Origin: Arsenophonus nilaparvatae
Lineage (GTDB): Bacteria > Pseudomonadota > Gammaproteobacteria > Enterobacterales > Enterobacteriaceae
Reading direction: 5' to 3' (one strand)
Assembly (NCBI RefSeq): GCF_000757905.1
Contig: NZ_JRLH01000003.1
DNA: 64,000 bases
Under the pieces are notes generated by a model. The model was given only the letters and a program-made list of their open reading frames with translations, was not told where the DNA came from and ran no database searches. A program made the position numbers and the translations under genes. The stretch's first letter is position 1; each line of letters begins with the position of its first letter. Shown piece after piece: positions 1 through 8,806 of this stretch.

Positions 1-52
1 AATATATATTCAGTGCTAATTATTAAATAAATGGTTACAAATAAAATGTTTA

Positions 53-2719
53 TTAAGTAGATTCTTTTACTAGATGACTTTTTTCCTCTGTTTGCAGGAA
101 TATATTTTTCTCTTCAGTAAAATTATTACCATAGTATGAATCTAACATAATTTGTTTTAGTTCAGCGATCAACGGAAAGCGAGGATTCGCACCTGTACAT
201 TGATCATCAAACGCATCTTCAGATAACTTATCCACTTTAGCTAAGAAATCCTTTTCTGCGACCCCAGCTTCACGAATAGATTTGGGGATACCGAGCATAG
301 TTTTAAGTGTTGCTAACCAATTAAGCAGTTTTTCAATTTTGTTAGCTGTGCGATCAGCTGGTGAGGTTAGTCCTAAGTGATCGGCAATCTCACCATAGCG
401 ACGACGAGCTTGAGGGCGATCATATTGGCTGAATGCGGTTTGCTTTGTTGGATTGTCATTAGCGTTATAGCGAATGACATTTTCAATTAGCAGCGCATTG
501 GCTAAACCATGGGGTATATGAAATTCGGAACCTAATTTATGGGCCATTGAGTGGCAAACACCTAAAAAAGCATTAGCGAAAGCAATACCAGCGATGGTTG
601 CTGCATTATGCACCCGTTCGCGGGCAATCGGATCTTTCGCTCCATTCAGATAACTGGTTGGCAAATACTCTTTTAACAACGTTAAAGCCTGTAAAGCTTG
701 TCCATCAGAGTATTCACTTGCCAGGACTGAAACATAAGCTTCTAATGCATGGACGATAGCATCTAGTCCACCGAATGCTGTAAGTGATTTCGGCATATGC
801 ATAACAAGATTGGCATCAACAATTGCCATATTTGGCGTAATTGCATAATCGGCTAAAGGATATTTTTGGCCGGTAGCATCATCAGTAACAACAGCAAATG
901 GCGTGACTTCTGAGCCTGTACCTGATGTTGTGGTGATGGCAACCATCTTGGCTTTAAAACCCATTTTAGGGAATTTATGAATACGTTTACGAATATCCAT
1001 AAAACGTAGAGCAAGCTCTTCAAAATGGGTTTCAGGATGTTCATACATTACCCACATGATTTTAGCTGCATCCATAGGAGAGCCACCGCCTAAAGCGATA
1101 ATCACATCTGGTTTAAAGGTATGCATTAAAGCGGCACCTTTACGAACAATACTCAGTGTAGGATCGGCTTCAACTTCAAAAAATACTTCAGTTTCAACGT
1201 TAAAAGTCTTCAATACATTAACGACTTCATCAACATAACCATTATTGAATAAGTAACTGTCAGTAACAATAAAAGCCCGTTTAGCACCGTCAGTAGCAAT
1301 TTCCTCCAACGCTAATGGTAGGCAACCACGACGAAAATAAATAGAACTAGGAAGTTTATGCCACAACATATTTTCTGCTCTTTTCGCTACTGTTTTAGTA
1401 TTAATTAGGTGCTTAGGGCCCACGTTTTCAGAGATAGAATTTCCACCCCACGAGCCGCATCCTAATGTTAATGAAGGAGCTAATTTGAAATTATAAAGAT
1501 CACCAATCCCACCCTGTGATGCCGGAGTATTAATTAAGATATGTGCGGTTTTCATTTTCTCGCCGAAATAATTAACTCGCTCAGTTTGATTGTCTTGATC
1601 AGTATAAAGACATGAAGTATGGCCAATACCACCCATCTCAACCAATTTTTCTGCTTTTCCAACGGCATCAGCAAAATCTTTACTATGGTACATGGCAAGT
1701 AATGGTGAGAGTTTTTCATGGGCAAAAGGTTCGCTCTCATCTGTGGCTTTTACTTCTCCGATTAAAATTTTAGTGTTTAACGGCACTTGTATGCCGGCTA
1801 GTTCAGCAATTTTTACTGCTGGTTGACCAACAATAGCCGCATTTAAATTACCATTTTTTAAAATAATGTTTTGTACTGCTTTAAGCTCTTTACCTTTTAA
1901 TAAGTAACCGCCATGAGTGACAAAACGTTCGCGCACTTGATTGTAAATTTCGTCCACAATGATAACTGATTGTTCTGACGCGCAAATAACACCATTATCA
2001 AAAGTTTTTGACATTAAAATTGAAGCAACTGCACGTTTAATGTCGGCAGAACTGTCAATTACGACAGGTGTATTACCTGCACCTACACCGATGGCAGGTT
2101 TTCCTGAGCTATAAGCTGCTTTCACCATACCAGGTCCACCGGTTGCTAAGATAAGGTTAACATCAGGGTGGTGCATTAATGCATTTGAAAGTTCGACCGA
2201 GGGTTCATCTATCCAGCCAATGATATCTTTTGGTGCACCAGCAGCAACAGCGGCTTGTAATACGATTTTGGCGGCGTTGTTAGTGGCATTTTTAGCGCGA
2301 GGGTGAGGGGAAAAAATAATCCCGTTACGCGTTTTTAGACTGATTAAAGATTTAAAAATGGCTGTCGATGTAGGATTAGTTGTTGGAACAATACCACAAA
2401 TTAAGCCAATAGGTTCGGCAATGGTGATAGTACCAAAAGTAAGATCTTCGGACAGAATGCCACAAGTTTTCTCATCTTTATAAGCATTATAAATATATTC
2501 CGAAGCAAAATGATTTTTAATCACTTTATCTTCTATAATTCCCATGCCAGATTCTTCAACTGCTAATTTTGCTAAAGGAATGCGAGAGTCAGCAGCAGCA
2601 AGAGCAGCAGCACGAAAAATTTTATCAACTTGATCCTGGGTAAAATTTGCAAATTGTTGTTGTGCTTTTTTTACACGCACGACAAGTTCATTGAGTTCAG
2701 TAACATTAGTTACAGACAT
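53..2719 (-). CDS. adhE: Bifunctional acetaldehyde-CoA/alcohol dehydrogenase AdhE
   Basis: Reduces acetyl-CoA to acetaldehyde and then ethanol with NADH during fermentation; in E. coli it forms cytosolic spirosomes. The 888 residues match the usual length (E. coli 891). The N-terminal aldehyde dehydrogenase half runs to about residue 440 and carries the catalytic cysteine in GVICASEQ (C246). The C-terminal half is an iron-dependent alcohol dehydrogenase with GGGSPMDAAK and the metal-binding histidines in DAIVHALEAY and GVCHSMAHKLGSEFHIPHG. The ATG is preceded by TTAGGAG at good spacing. It is transcribed divergently from ychE, the same arrangement as in E. coli. No convincing terminator is visible in the 52 bases left of the stop. 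Identification is by close similarity along the whole length. Confidence 0.98.
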   Translation of the reverse strand: MSVTNVTELNELVVRVKKAQQQFANFTQDQVDKIFRAAALAAADSRIPLAKLAVEESGMGIIEDKVIKNHFASEYIYNAYKDEKTCGILSEDLTFGTITIAEPIGLICGIVPTTNPTSTAIFKSLISLKTRNGIIFSPHPRAKNATNNAAKIVLQAAVAAGAPKDIIGWIDEPSVELSNALMHHPDVNLILATGGPGMVKAAYSSGKPAIGVGAGNTPVVIDSSADIKRAVASILMSKTFDNGVICASEQSVIIVDEIYNQVRERFVTHGGYLLKGKELKAVQNIILKNGNLNAAIVGQPAVKIAELAGIQVPLNTKILIGEVKATDESEPFAHEKLSPLLAMYHSKDFADAVGKAEKLVEMGGIGHTSCLYTDQDNQTERVNYFGEKMKTAHILINTPASQGGIGDLYNFKLAPSLTLGCGSWGGNSISENVGPKHLINTKTVAKRAENMLWHKLPSSIYFRRGCLPLALEEIATDGAKRAFIVTDSYLFNNGYVDEVVNVLKTFNVETEVFFEVEADPTLSIVRKGAALMHTFKPDVIIALGGGSPMDAAKIMWVMYEHPETHFEELALRFMDIRKRIHKFPKMGFKAKMVAITTTSGTGSEVTPFAVVTDDATGQKYPLADYAITPNMAIVDANLVMHMPKSLTAFGGLDAIVHALEAYVSVLASEYSDGQALQALTLLKEYLPTSYLNGAKDPIARERVHNAATIAGIAFANAFLGVCHSMAHKLGSEFHIPHGLANALLIENVIRYNANDNPTKQTAFSQYDRPQARRRYGEIADHLGLTSPADRTANKIEKLLNWLATLKTMLGIPKSIREAGVAEKDFLAKVDKLSEDAFDDQCTGANPRFPLIAELKQIMLDSYYGNNFTEEKNIFLQTEEKSHLVKEST

Positions 2720-3217
2720 AAAGATTACTCCTAATAAATGTTAAATTTTTTTAGTCAATTAGTCTAGATTAGGAGCAATATAATTAAATATGAGGTGTCA
2801 TATTATATAAGTGCTAATTTGTTTTTAGTAAGCTAATTGACTTAAAAAATTCACATTATAAAAATAAGCAAAAACGCTCATTATATTTATGAAAACTCAA
2901 TAGATATATAGCTTACCATTTATAAATAGCGCTAAAGTGATCTTTATCAAAAAAAGTGCATACTGAATCAATTCAGTAATAAGTTATATAAGAATAATTT
3001 CAATTAGCAATATAAGTAAATATTGAAGAATTAAGTTAGCAAAATTTTGTATGGTATTTAATTTAGAAACTTATTTTGTTATTGAATTAGTTTTTGAATT
3101 TTAGCTAGATAAGTATGCTACGCTAAGATAAAGTGTTTTTCCTGTTAGGCTAAACATTATTTGTTTTGAATAATTAATTTTTAGCTAAGCGATAATATTT
3201 GATTGAGGGACTCAATT
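2720..3217. other. Intergenic region between divergent adhE and ychE
   Basis: About 500 very AT-rich bases with no credible ORF. It must hold the divergent promoters of adhE and ychE. The only specific motif I can point to is a possible FNR box at 2937-2950. Confidence 0.6.
2937..2950. promoter_or_regulatory. Possible FNR-type anaerobic regulator site
   Basis: The sequence GTGATCTTTATCAA matches the FNR consensus TTGAT-N4-ATCAA at 9 of 10 specified positions. It lies about 220 bases upstream of the adhE start, in the region between divergent adhE and ychE. adhE is a fermentation gene, so oxygen control is plausible, but the distance from any start is long and such matches occur by chance in AT-rich DNA. 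Confidence 0.35.
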
Positions 3218-3862
3218 GTGGTTGGTACTTTACTGGATCTTCCTAATTATATTAAGTTTTTTTTAGGTCTTTTTGCGTTAGTTAATCCGATAGGAATTTT
3301 GCCTGTATTTATTAGTATGACTAATTATCAATCTGTGGCAGAAAGAAACCGCACTAATTTAGTGGCTAATTTTTCTGTGGCAATTATTTTATGTATTTCG
3401 TTATTGGTGGGAGAGGTTTTTTTAAAATTATTTGGTATCTCTATTGATTCTTTCCATATTGCTGGCGGAATAGTTATTGCAGCCATTGCTATGTCTATGA
3501 TTAGTGGTCGAATAGGTGAAGATAAGCAGAATAAACAGGAAAAATCAGAAACTGCCATTCGTGATAGTATTGGAGTTGTTCCTTTAGCATTACCATTAAT
3601 GGCAGGGCCTGGAGCAATTAGTTCATGTATTGTCTGGTCTTCTCGTTGGTTAGGATGGCAAAATTTAGTTGGTCTATCGCTAACGTGTATCTTTTTTGCT
3701 TTGTGTTGTTGGTTACTTTTTCGCTCAGCAACAATTCTCGTTAAATATTTAGGTCAAACGGGAATTAATGTTATTACTCGTATTATGGGATTATTATTAA
3801 TGTCACTTGGAATTGAGTTTATCATTACAGGCACTAAATCTGTTTTCCCCGGATTACTTTAA
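3218..3862 (+). CDS. ychE: MarC-family integral membrane protein YchE
   Basis: Inner-membrane protein of the MarC/UPF0056 family, with about six hydrophobic segments and no established function. The protein closely follows E. coli YchE, including the conserved stretches LFALVNPIGILPVF, GISIDSFHIAGG, GEDKQNKQEKSETA and TRIMGLLLMSLGIEF. I place the start at the GTG at 3218 (214 residues; E. coli 215). It follows GAGGGA at suitable spacing and aligns with the E. coli N-terminus; an upstream in-frame TTG at 3203 would add five unsupported residues. In E. coli the opp oligopeptide transporter genes follow; here they are absent and cls is next. Confidence 0.93.
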   Translation: MVGTLLDLPNYIKFFLGLFALVNPIGILPVFISMTNYQSVAERNRTNLVANFSVAIILCISLLVGEVFLKLFGISIDSFHIAGGIVIAAIAMSMISGRIGEDKQNKQEKSETAIRDSIGVVPLALPLMAGPGAISSCIVWSSRWLGWQNLVGLSLTCIFFALCCWLLFRSATILVKYLGQTGINVITRIMGLLLMSLGIEFIITGTKSVFPGLL

Positions 3863-4362
3863 ACGAGCAATAACATCATAACTCATTGATATTTATAACG
3901 TATTTATAAAATTTTGGGATATTGACATTGTCATAAAACCTATATTAATAAATTTATTTATCTAATAATTGTAAGTTTTATGAATTATTAATCCATCATA
4001 AAATCAATTTCTATAGGCTAAAAAACACTTTTTTACTAAGGACCGCAATAGCAATATCCATTTTAATTTATGGTCTAATAGGGTGATTAATAATTTAAAA
4101 TTGAAATTTTTCCTGTTAGCTAATCCGCTTGATTATAATAAATAAAGGCAAGTTATGGTGCTGGAAATCTGCCCAATGAATTAATTTTGTTATTAACTAT
4201 GTGCAGCATAATTTATAAAAATTAGCCTTATTTTTATAAATAAGGTGTATATATGAATATCATTATCTGACAATTATGGGAAATAAATGTTATTGGTTGA
4301 TTTATTAGTATTGGCTTAATTTAACAAAAATAATTTTTGGCGCTGATAATTTTATAAAAATA
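3863..4362. other. Gene-free region between ychE and clsA
   Basis: Five hundred AT-rich bases without a supported gene, between the stops of two convergent genes. E. coli has the oppABCDF operon and yciU at this position. I see no recognisable remnant of them and no clear terminator hairpin. Confidence 0.6.
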
Positions 4363-5823
4363 TTACAATAATGGACTAAAAAAATAGCAAATACGTTCGA
4401 TAACACAGTTCCATAATGGGCGCTTATTCCAATTCTTCTGCATCAAAGGTGTAGAGCGAGCAATGTAATCATATTGAACTAATATTAGATCGCTACCAAA
4501 GCTTTTATCATCAATTACAACAGTAATTTCAAAATTAAGCCAAAGGCTTCTCATGTCTAGATTAACAGACCCAATTAAGCTTAACTCACCATCAACAGAT
4601 AGGCTTTTAGTATGCAAAAGCCCATCATTGAACTGATAGATCTTAACGCCTGCTTCTAACAATTCAGAGTAAAACGCCCGACTTGCCCAACGAACTAAAA
4701 AAGAATTATTCCGATTAGGAATGACCATTAACACTTCGACACCCCGCATCGCTGCAGTGCAAATAGCATGGATGAGATCATCACTGGGAACAAAGTAGGG
4801 TGTGGTAAGGATCAGCTGTTTGCGGGCAGAAAAAATTGCGGTCATTAAAGATTGCTGGATTAATTCTTCCGGAAAGCCAGGCCCTGAAGCAATGACTTGA
4901 GTTGTATGTCCAGTAGCTTGTTCAAACGGCATAATATTGGTGTCTGGAGGAGGAGGAAGAATGCGTTGACCGGTTTCCATTTCCCAATCAAATGCATAAA
5001 CAATGCCAAGGGTTGTTGAGACTGGTCCTTCCATCCGAACAACAATATCTACCCATTGTCCCACACCGGCATTTTGCTTAAAAAAGCGAGGGTCAACCAT
5101 ATTCATACTACCAACATAGGAAATATAATTATCAATAATAATTATTTTTCTATGTTGGCGTAGATCCATTCGTCGTAGAAAAAAGCGGAACAAATTTACT
5201 TTTAGTGATTCTATTAGTTCTATTCCGGCTTTACGCATTTTTTTTGGTTGATGGCTGTGAAAAAAAGACCAGCTACCGGCAGAGTCAATCATAATTCGGC
5301 ATTTTACACCACGTTTTGCTGCATTGATCAGAGCTTCGGTAACCTCATCAACTAACCCTCCGTCTTGCCAAATATAAAATACCATTTCGATATTGTAATA
5401 GGCTGAATTAATATCGCGTATAATGGTATTTAAAGCGTCTTGATAATTGGTTAAAAGTTGAATTTTATTTCCTTTAACGCCGCCAATTCCTTGTCTTTTT
5501 TCGCAGAGTTCAAATAAAGGTTCTGCCACTCGGCTATTGTTTTTGCAAAAAATATGTTTAGATTGTTTGAGTTTTTCAAGCCAGGTTTCGACTGAAGGCC
5601 ACATATTCTTTGCTTTAATTACTCGTCGCTTGCCAAGGTGTAACTCACCAAAAGCCAGATAAGCAATAACGCCAACTAGTGGGATGATGTAAATAATCAA
5701 TAGCCAGGCTAGGGCAGAAGTCACCGGACGGCGTTTTAATAAAATGCGTATAGTAACCGTGGCAATCATTAACCAGTACAGAAAAAGCACAGCCCAGTTT
5801 AATAGTATATAGAGGGTTGCCAT
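4363..5823 (-). CDS. clsA: Cardiolipin synthase A
   Basis: Joins two phosphatidylglycerol molecules into cardiolipin at the inner membrane. Two N-terminal membrane segments (roughly residues 3-60) precede two phospholipase-D domains, each with an HKD motif: the first in HRKIIIIDNYISYVGSMN, the second in HTKSLSVDGELSLIGSVN. Using the ATG at 5823 gives 486 residues, exactly the E. coli length, and aligns MATLY with MTTVY; an upstream in-frame TTG at 5829 would add only two residues. The C-terminus YFFSPLL is identical to E. coli. It is convergent with ychE. An IS element has inserted about 300 bases upstream of its start. Confidence 0.96.
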   Translation of the reverse strand: MATLYILLNWAVLFLYWLMIATVTIRILLKRRPVTSALAWLLIIYIIPLVGVIAYLAFGELHLGKRRVIKAKNMWPSVETWLEKLKQSKHIFCKNNSRVAEPLFELCEKRQGIGGVKGNKIQLLTNYQDALNTIIRDINSAYYNIEMVFYIWQDGGLVDEVTEALINAAKRGVKCRIMIDSAGSWSFFHSHQPKKMRKAGIELIESLKVNLFRFFLRRMDLRQHRKIIIIDNYISYVGSMNMVDPRFFKQNAGVGQWVDIVVRMEGPVSTTLGIVYAFDWEMETGQRILPPPPDTNIMPFEQATGHTTQVIASGPGFPEELIQQSLMTAIFSARKQLILTTPYFVPSDDLIHAICTAAMRGVEVLMVIPNRNNSFLVRWASRAFYSELLEAGVKIYQFNDGLLHTKSLSVDGELSLIGSVNLDMRSLWLNFEITVVIDDKSFGSDLILVQYDYIARSTPLMQKNWNKRPLWNCVIERICYFFSPLL

Positions 5824-6132
5824 AGGCAAAGATGTTCCTATCTTAGAGTTGGTTCGATATTATTGATTATCTGGTTATTCACTATAGCAAAATAAAATTT
5901 GTTATGAATATGAAAAGTACGATTTTTAGCTTAAGTAAAAGTAATTTAATGTATTTTATGAATATTTTAATTATTTTTATATTTTTTTTGCTATATCCAT
6001 GAATGTTAATTTGTCAGATTAAATAGTCACTTATTATTATACACTTCAAATTCTAAGCTTGGTTACTTTAAATAAATTAAATATGTTAATAATTGGTTTG
6101 CTTTTATGGATTACTATGTTGATATCATTAAT
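5824..6132. other. Intergenic region upstream of clsA, up to the IS element
   Basis: AT-rich stretch of about 309 bases with no gene. It presumably carries the clsA promoter. Its right end, TAAT, is duplicated on the other side of the insertion sequence. Confidence 0.6.
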
Positions 6133-7380
6133 GGGCACCTCGAAAAACCTAACCAGAGTTTGATTTCGCAGATAAAATTATCGAAAACTGACCTATTGCC
6201 CTGACCACCATGCAGAAAAGAAACGCCATTAAGTATGACCTCCTTGCAGACCAGTATCACCTACAGACGATTGACCAGTTGGTCGACCCTCTGGTCAAGA
6301 TCGAAACCTGTATAGACTTTGCGCATCTGGCAGCGGAAATCGACCATGTGGTACCACGCCCTGTCAGCAAAAAAGGAGGACGTCCACCATTTCCAACCGA
6401 GACCATGGTTCGCATTTTAGTTCTAAAGCGTATCTACAACCTGTCTGACGAGCAGATGGAGTACCAGCTTTTGGACAGAATGAGCTTCAAGCGTTTCTGT
6501 GGGTTGCTCCATGCCATCAATATACCTGACCGTACCACTGTGTGGACGTTCGAGAACAGGATCGGTGAAGCTGGTGCTAAAGCCATTTTCGATGGTGTAA
6601 CCTCACAGCTTTTGAAGAAAGGCTTTATAGCTCGGGGAGGCCAAATCATCGATGCCACCTTGGTACCTGCTCCGAAGCAGTCGTTCACGAAGGACGAAAA
6701 GGAGCAACTCAAGCAGGAAGCGATACCTGCTCATTGGAAACCAACCAAGCGGCGGCAAAAAGATTTAGACGCCACGTGGACTAAAAAACACGGTAAGAGC
6801 CATTATGGCTATAAGCTTTCTGTGAACATGGACAAGAAGTACAAGTTCATCAGAAAAATCGTCACCGATACGGCCAGCACTCACGACAGTCAGCATTTCG
6901 AGAGGGTCATCGACAAGGCCAACACCAACCGTAATATCTACGCCGACCGAGGCTATCCCTCTGCGGAACGGGAAGCTTGGCTCAAGGCAAACGGCTATAG
7001 GAGCCAGATTCAGCGTAAAGGCCATCGAAATAAACCGTTGTCCAAGACTCAGCAAGGGCGCAACCACCGGATTGCAAAGATTAGGGCACGGGTTGAACAT
7101 GCATTCGCGGCGATGGAACAAATGGGTAGAAAACTGATCCGTACCATTGGGCAAGTGCGCGCTAATTTTGCCATGACGATGATGGCAGCATGTTACAACC
7201 TAAAGCGGTTGGCGTACTTCCAGCGTACCGGCATCTTAGCTTTTTAACGCCCAGAATGGACAAAATGACACTGTCCATGGCAATGGACGGTAGGATTAGT
7301 AGCGGGGGGATCAAAAAACATCTAATTATTTAGAGACAAGCCGGAGAGCCATTGAAGATTTCGAGTTTTTCGAGGTGCCC
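6133..7380 (+). mobile_element. IS5-family insertion sequence, apparently complete
   Basis: The element is 1248 bp long with terminal inverted repeats identical over 16 bases: GGGCACCTCGAAAAAC at 6133-6148 and its complement at 7365-7380. It is flanked by a 4-bp direct repeat, TAAT, at 6129-6132 and 7381-7384, the target-duplication size known for the IS5 group. It holds one full-length transposase gene. Its base composition is visibly richer in G and C than everything around it, suggesting recent arrival from another genome. It lies between clsA and tonB, where E. coli has kch and yciI. I cannot name the IS. Confidence 0.95.
6210..7247 (+). CDS. IS5-family DDE transposase
   Basis: Cuts and joins the ends of the surrounding insertion sequence. 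The 345 residues show the IS5-family layout: an N-terminal region with GGRPPFPTETMVRILVLKR and the LSDEQMEYQLLDRMSFKRF segment, then an RNase-H-like DDE core. The likely catalytic residues are D148 in IIDATLVPAP, D246 in IYADRGYP and E296 in RARVEHAFAAM. The frame is intact from ATG to stop, so the enzyme may be active. Codon use and GC content differ from all neighbours. A single-ORF element needs no frameshift to make its transposase. Confidence 0.96.
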   Translation: MQKRNAIKYDLLADQYHLQTIDQLVDPLVKIETCIDFAHLAAEIDHVVPRPVSKKGGRPPFPTETMVRILVLKRIYNLSDEQMEYQLLDRMSFKRFCGLLHAINIPDRTTVWTFENRIGEAGAKAIFDGVTSQLLKKGFIARGGQIIDATLVPAPKQSFTKDEKEQLKQEAIPAHWKPTKRRQKDLDATWTKKHGKSHYGYKLSVNMDKKYKFIRKIVTDTASTHDSQHFERVIDKANTNRNIYADRGYPSAEREAWLKANGYRSQIQRKGHRNKPLSKTQQGRNHRIAKIRARVEHAFAAMEQMGRKLIRTIGQVRANFAMTMMAACYNLKRLAYFQRTGILAF

Positions 7381-7453
7381 TAATAAAAAACTAGATCATT
7401 AGCTAATTTTATCGTCAACAAGATACTTTTTTAAACTTAGCAGGCTATCCTTA

Positions 7454-7483
7454 TTGAATATGATTGCTATTTGCATTTAGAAT
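7454..7483 (+). promoter_or_regulatory. Likely tonB promoter, with possible Fur control
   Basis: A -35-like TTGAAT (7454-7459) and a -10-like TAGAAT (7478-7483) are 18 bases apart, about 40 bases upstream of the tonB start. As I recall it, the E. coli tonB promoter contains nearly the same sequence, TGATTGCTATTTGCATTT, and is repressed by Fur with iron. The similarity to the E. coli site is from memory. The IS ends 73 bases upstream and leaves this region intact. Confidence 0.6.
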
Positions 7484-7524
7484 AGAGCTTATTTAATTTG
7501 CTTATTTTAAGAAAGAATTTTCTC

Positions 7525-8238
7525 ATGCGTTGGATCCGTTCGGCATCATTTATTGTTTTATCATTATTCCTTCATGCTTCGTTAGCGGTATCTTGGTTTT
7601 TATTTCAGCCTACATTATCAGCTTCCTCAGCTGAATCTATGTCAGTAACCATGGTCGCTTTAGCTGCACCTAGTGGTATTAGCCAGTCGGTAAATGTTAA
7701 ACAGCCAGTAACGGAAATCGCGCCTAAAATAGAGCCTGATGTTGAAGCCAAACTGGCGTTACCTATGAAAAAAAAGGTCACGCCAAAAAAATCGATCGTT
7801 AAACAAAATTCTAAATCTAAGCCGTTAGTAGAAAATCATATTAAAAAAACTATTACCGAACAGTCAAATCAATCACAAGCTAATGTCGTGAGCAAATTAG
7901 CAAGCGATGATCATGTTGGTGTTAATAACAATCAGCAGACTAATCAAATAGCTTCCTCATCAATTGCTATAGATGGCCCCAGAGCATTAAGAATTCAACA
8001 TCCAGATTACCCTGATCGCGCTCGTAAACTCGGTAAAGAAGGTTATGTTAATGTTCTATATGATATTGATGAAAATGGTAGAGTTGTTAACTTAGAAGTA
8101 GTTGATTCATCACCTAGAGGTTTGTTCGAACGTGAAGTTAAGCGGGCAATGAATCGTTGGTATTATGAAAAAATTCCGGCTAAGGGATTGAAAAAGACAT
8201 TCCTGTTTAAAATCGATGGTTCAATTAATCTTTCTTAA
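7525..8238 (+). CDS. tonB: TonB energy-transducing protein
   Basis: Couples the proton-motive force from ExbB/ExbD to outer-membrane receptors for iron chelates and cobalamin. One N-terminal membrane segment carries the SxxxH motif (S13, H17 in LSLFLHASLAV). A long periplasmic linker is followed by the C-terminal TonB domain with HPDYPDRARKLGKEGYV. I start at the ATG at 7525 (237 residues; E. coli 239), behind AAGAAAG; an in-frame TTG at 7498 would put nine residues before it. The linker is lysine-, serine- and asparagine-rich and lacks the long Glu-Pro/Lys-Pro repeats of E. coli TonB. It is convergent with yciA. Confidence 0.93.
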   Translation: MRWIRSASFIVLSLFLHASLAVSWFLFQPTLSASSAESMSVTMVALAAPSGISQSVNVKQPVTEIAPKIEPDVEAKLALPMKKKVTPKKSIVKQNSKSKPLVENHIKKTITEQSNQSQANVVSKLASDDHVGVNNNQQTNQIASSSIAIDGPRALRIQHPDYPDRARKLGKEGYVNVLYDIDENGRVVNLEVVDSSPRGLFEREVKRAMNRWYYEKIPAKGLKKTFLFKIDGSINLS

Positions 8239-8261
8239 ATTGCTTTAGTCATAAAGCTTGC

Positions 8262-8289
8262 TTAAAGGCCATGGTAAATTGGCCTTTAA
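8262..8289. terminator. Bidirectional terminator between tonB and yciA
   Basis: TTAAAGGCC at 8262-8270 pairs perfectly with GGCCTTTAA at 8281-8289 across a 10-base loop. It sits between the stops of two convergent genes. Confidence 0.75.
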
Positions 8290-8296
8290 AAATAGA

Positions 8297-8737
8297 TTAA
8301 TTGGGAGATACGTTATCAGAGTTAGATAATTGGTAATGACGTTTTTCTTCAGGTAAACAACGGGGAGAATTATCCTCATTAACAGCAACATAAGTGAAAA
8401 TGGCTTCGGTGGCTCGATAACGTTGGCCTACTGGCTCACTGGAAACTTTCTTGACCCAAACTTCAATATTGATGGTAATAGAGGTGTTACCTGTTTTAAT
8501 GCAGCGAGCATAACAACAAATTACATCGCCGACTGAGACTGGTTTTTGGAACGTGATCCCATTGACGGCGACAGTAACAACACGACCAAGTGCAATTTCT
8601 TTTGCTAAAATTGCACCGCCAATATCCATTTGTGACATTAGCCATCCGCCGAATATATCACCATTAGCATTTGTATCGGCCGGCATTGCTAATGTACGGA
8701 GAACTAATTCTCCTTGTGGTAATTGTTGTTGTGTCAT
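8297..8737 (-). CDS. yciA: Acyl-CoA thioesterase YciA
   Basis: Cytosolic hot-dog-fold thioesterase that hydrolyses a range of acyl-CoAs. The family signature LRTLAMPADTNANGDIFGGW includes the catalytic Asp region, followed by MSQMDIGGAILA and INIEVWVKK. I favour the ATG at 8737 (146 residues), which starts MTQQQLPQGELVL like the E. coli protein and has AGAAG about ten bases upstream. A GTG at 8764 would add nine residues. It lies with yciB and yciC on the same strand, the conserved enterobacterial order next to tonB. Confidence 0.95.
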   Translation of the reverse strand: MTQQQLPQGELVLRTLAMPADTNANGDIFGGWLMSQMDIGGAILAKEIALGRVVTVAVNGITFQKPVSVGDVICCYARCIKTGNTSITINIEVWVKKVSSEPVGQRYRATEAIFTYVAVNEDNSPRCLPEEKRHYQLSNSDNVSPN

Positions 8738-8806
8738 GAAAAATTTACTTCTGTTATTTGCCACAATATACCTGCTGGAAGTAGGTATCCGTTGTTATCA
8801 TATTAA

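Noticed and set aside
853..1740. Several open frames inside adhE on either strand
   Set aside because: They are shadows of the well-conserved adhE frame and show no protein similarity or ribosome-binding sites.
3136..4123. Short direct repeat TTTTTCCTGTTAG at 3136 and 4107 flanking ychE
   Set aside because: Thirteen bases in AT-rich DNA, no inverted repeats or target duplication; not enough to call a mobile unit.
6434..7154. Open frames on the minus strand within the transposase gene
   Set aside because: They arise from the high-GC coding sequence of the transposase; no start signal or family match.
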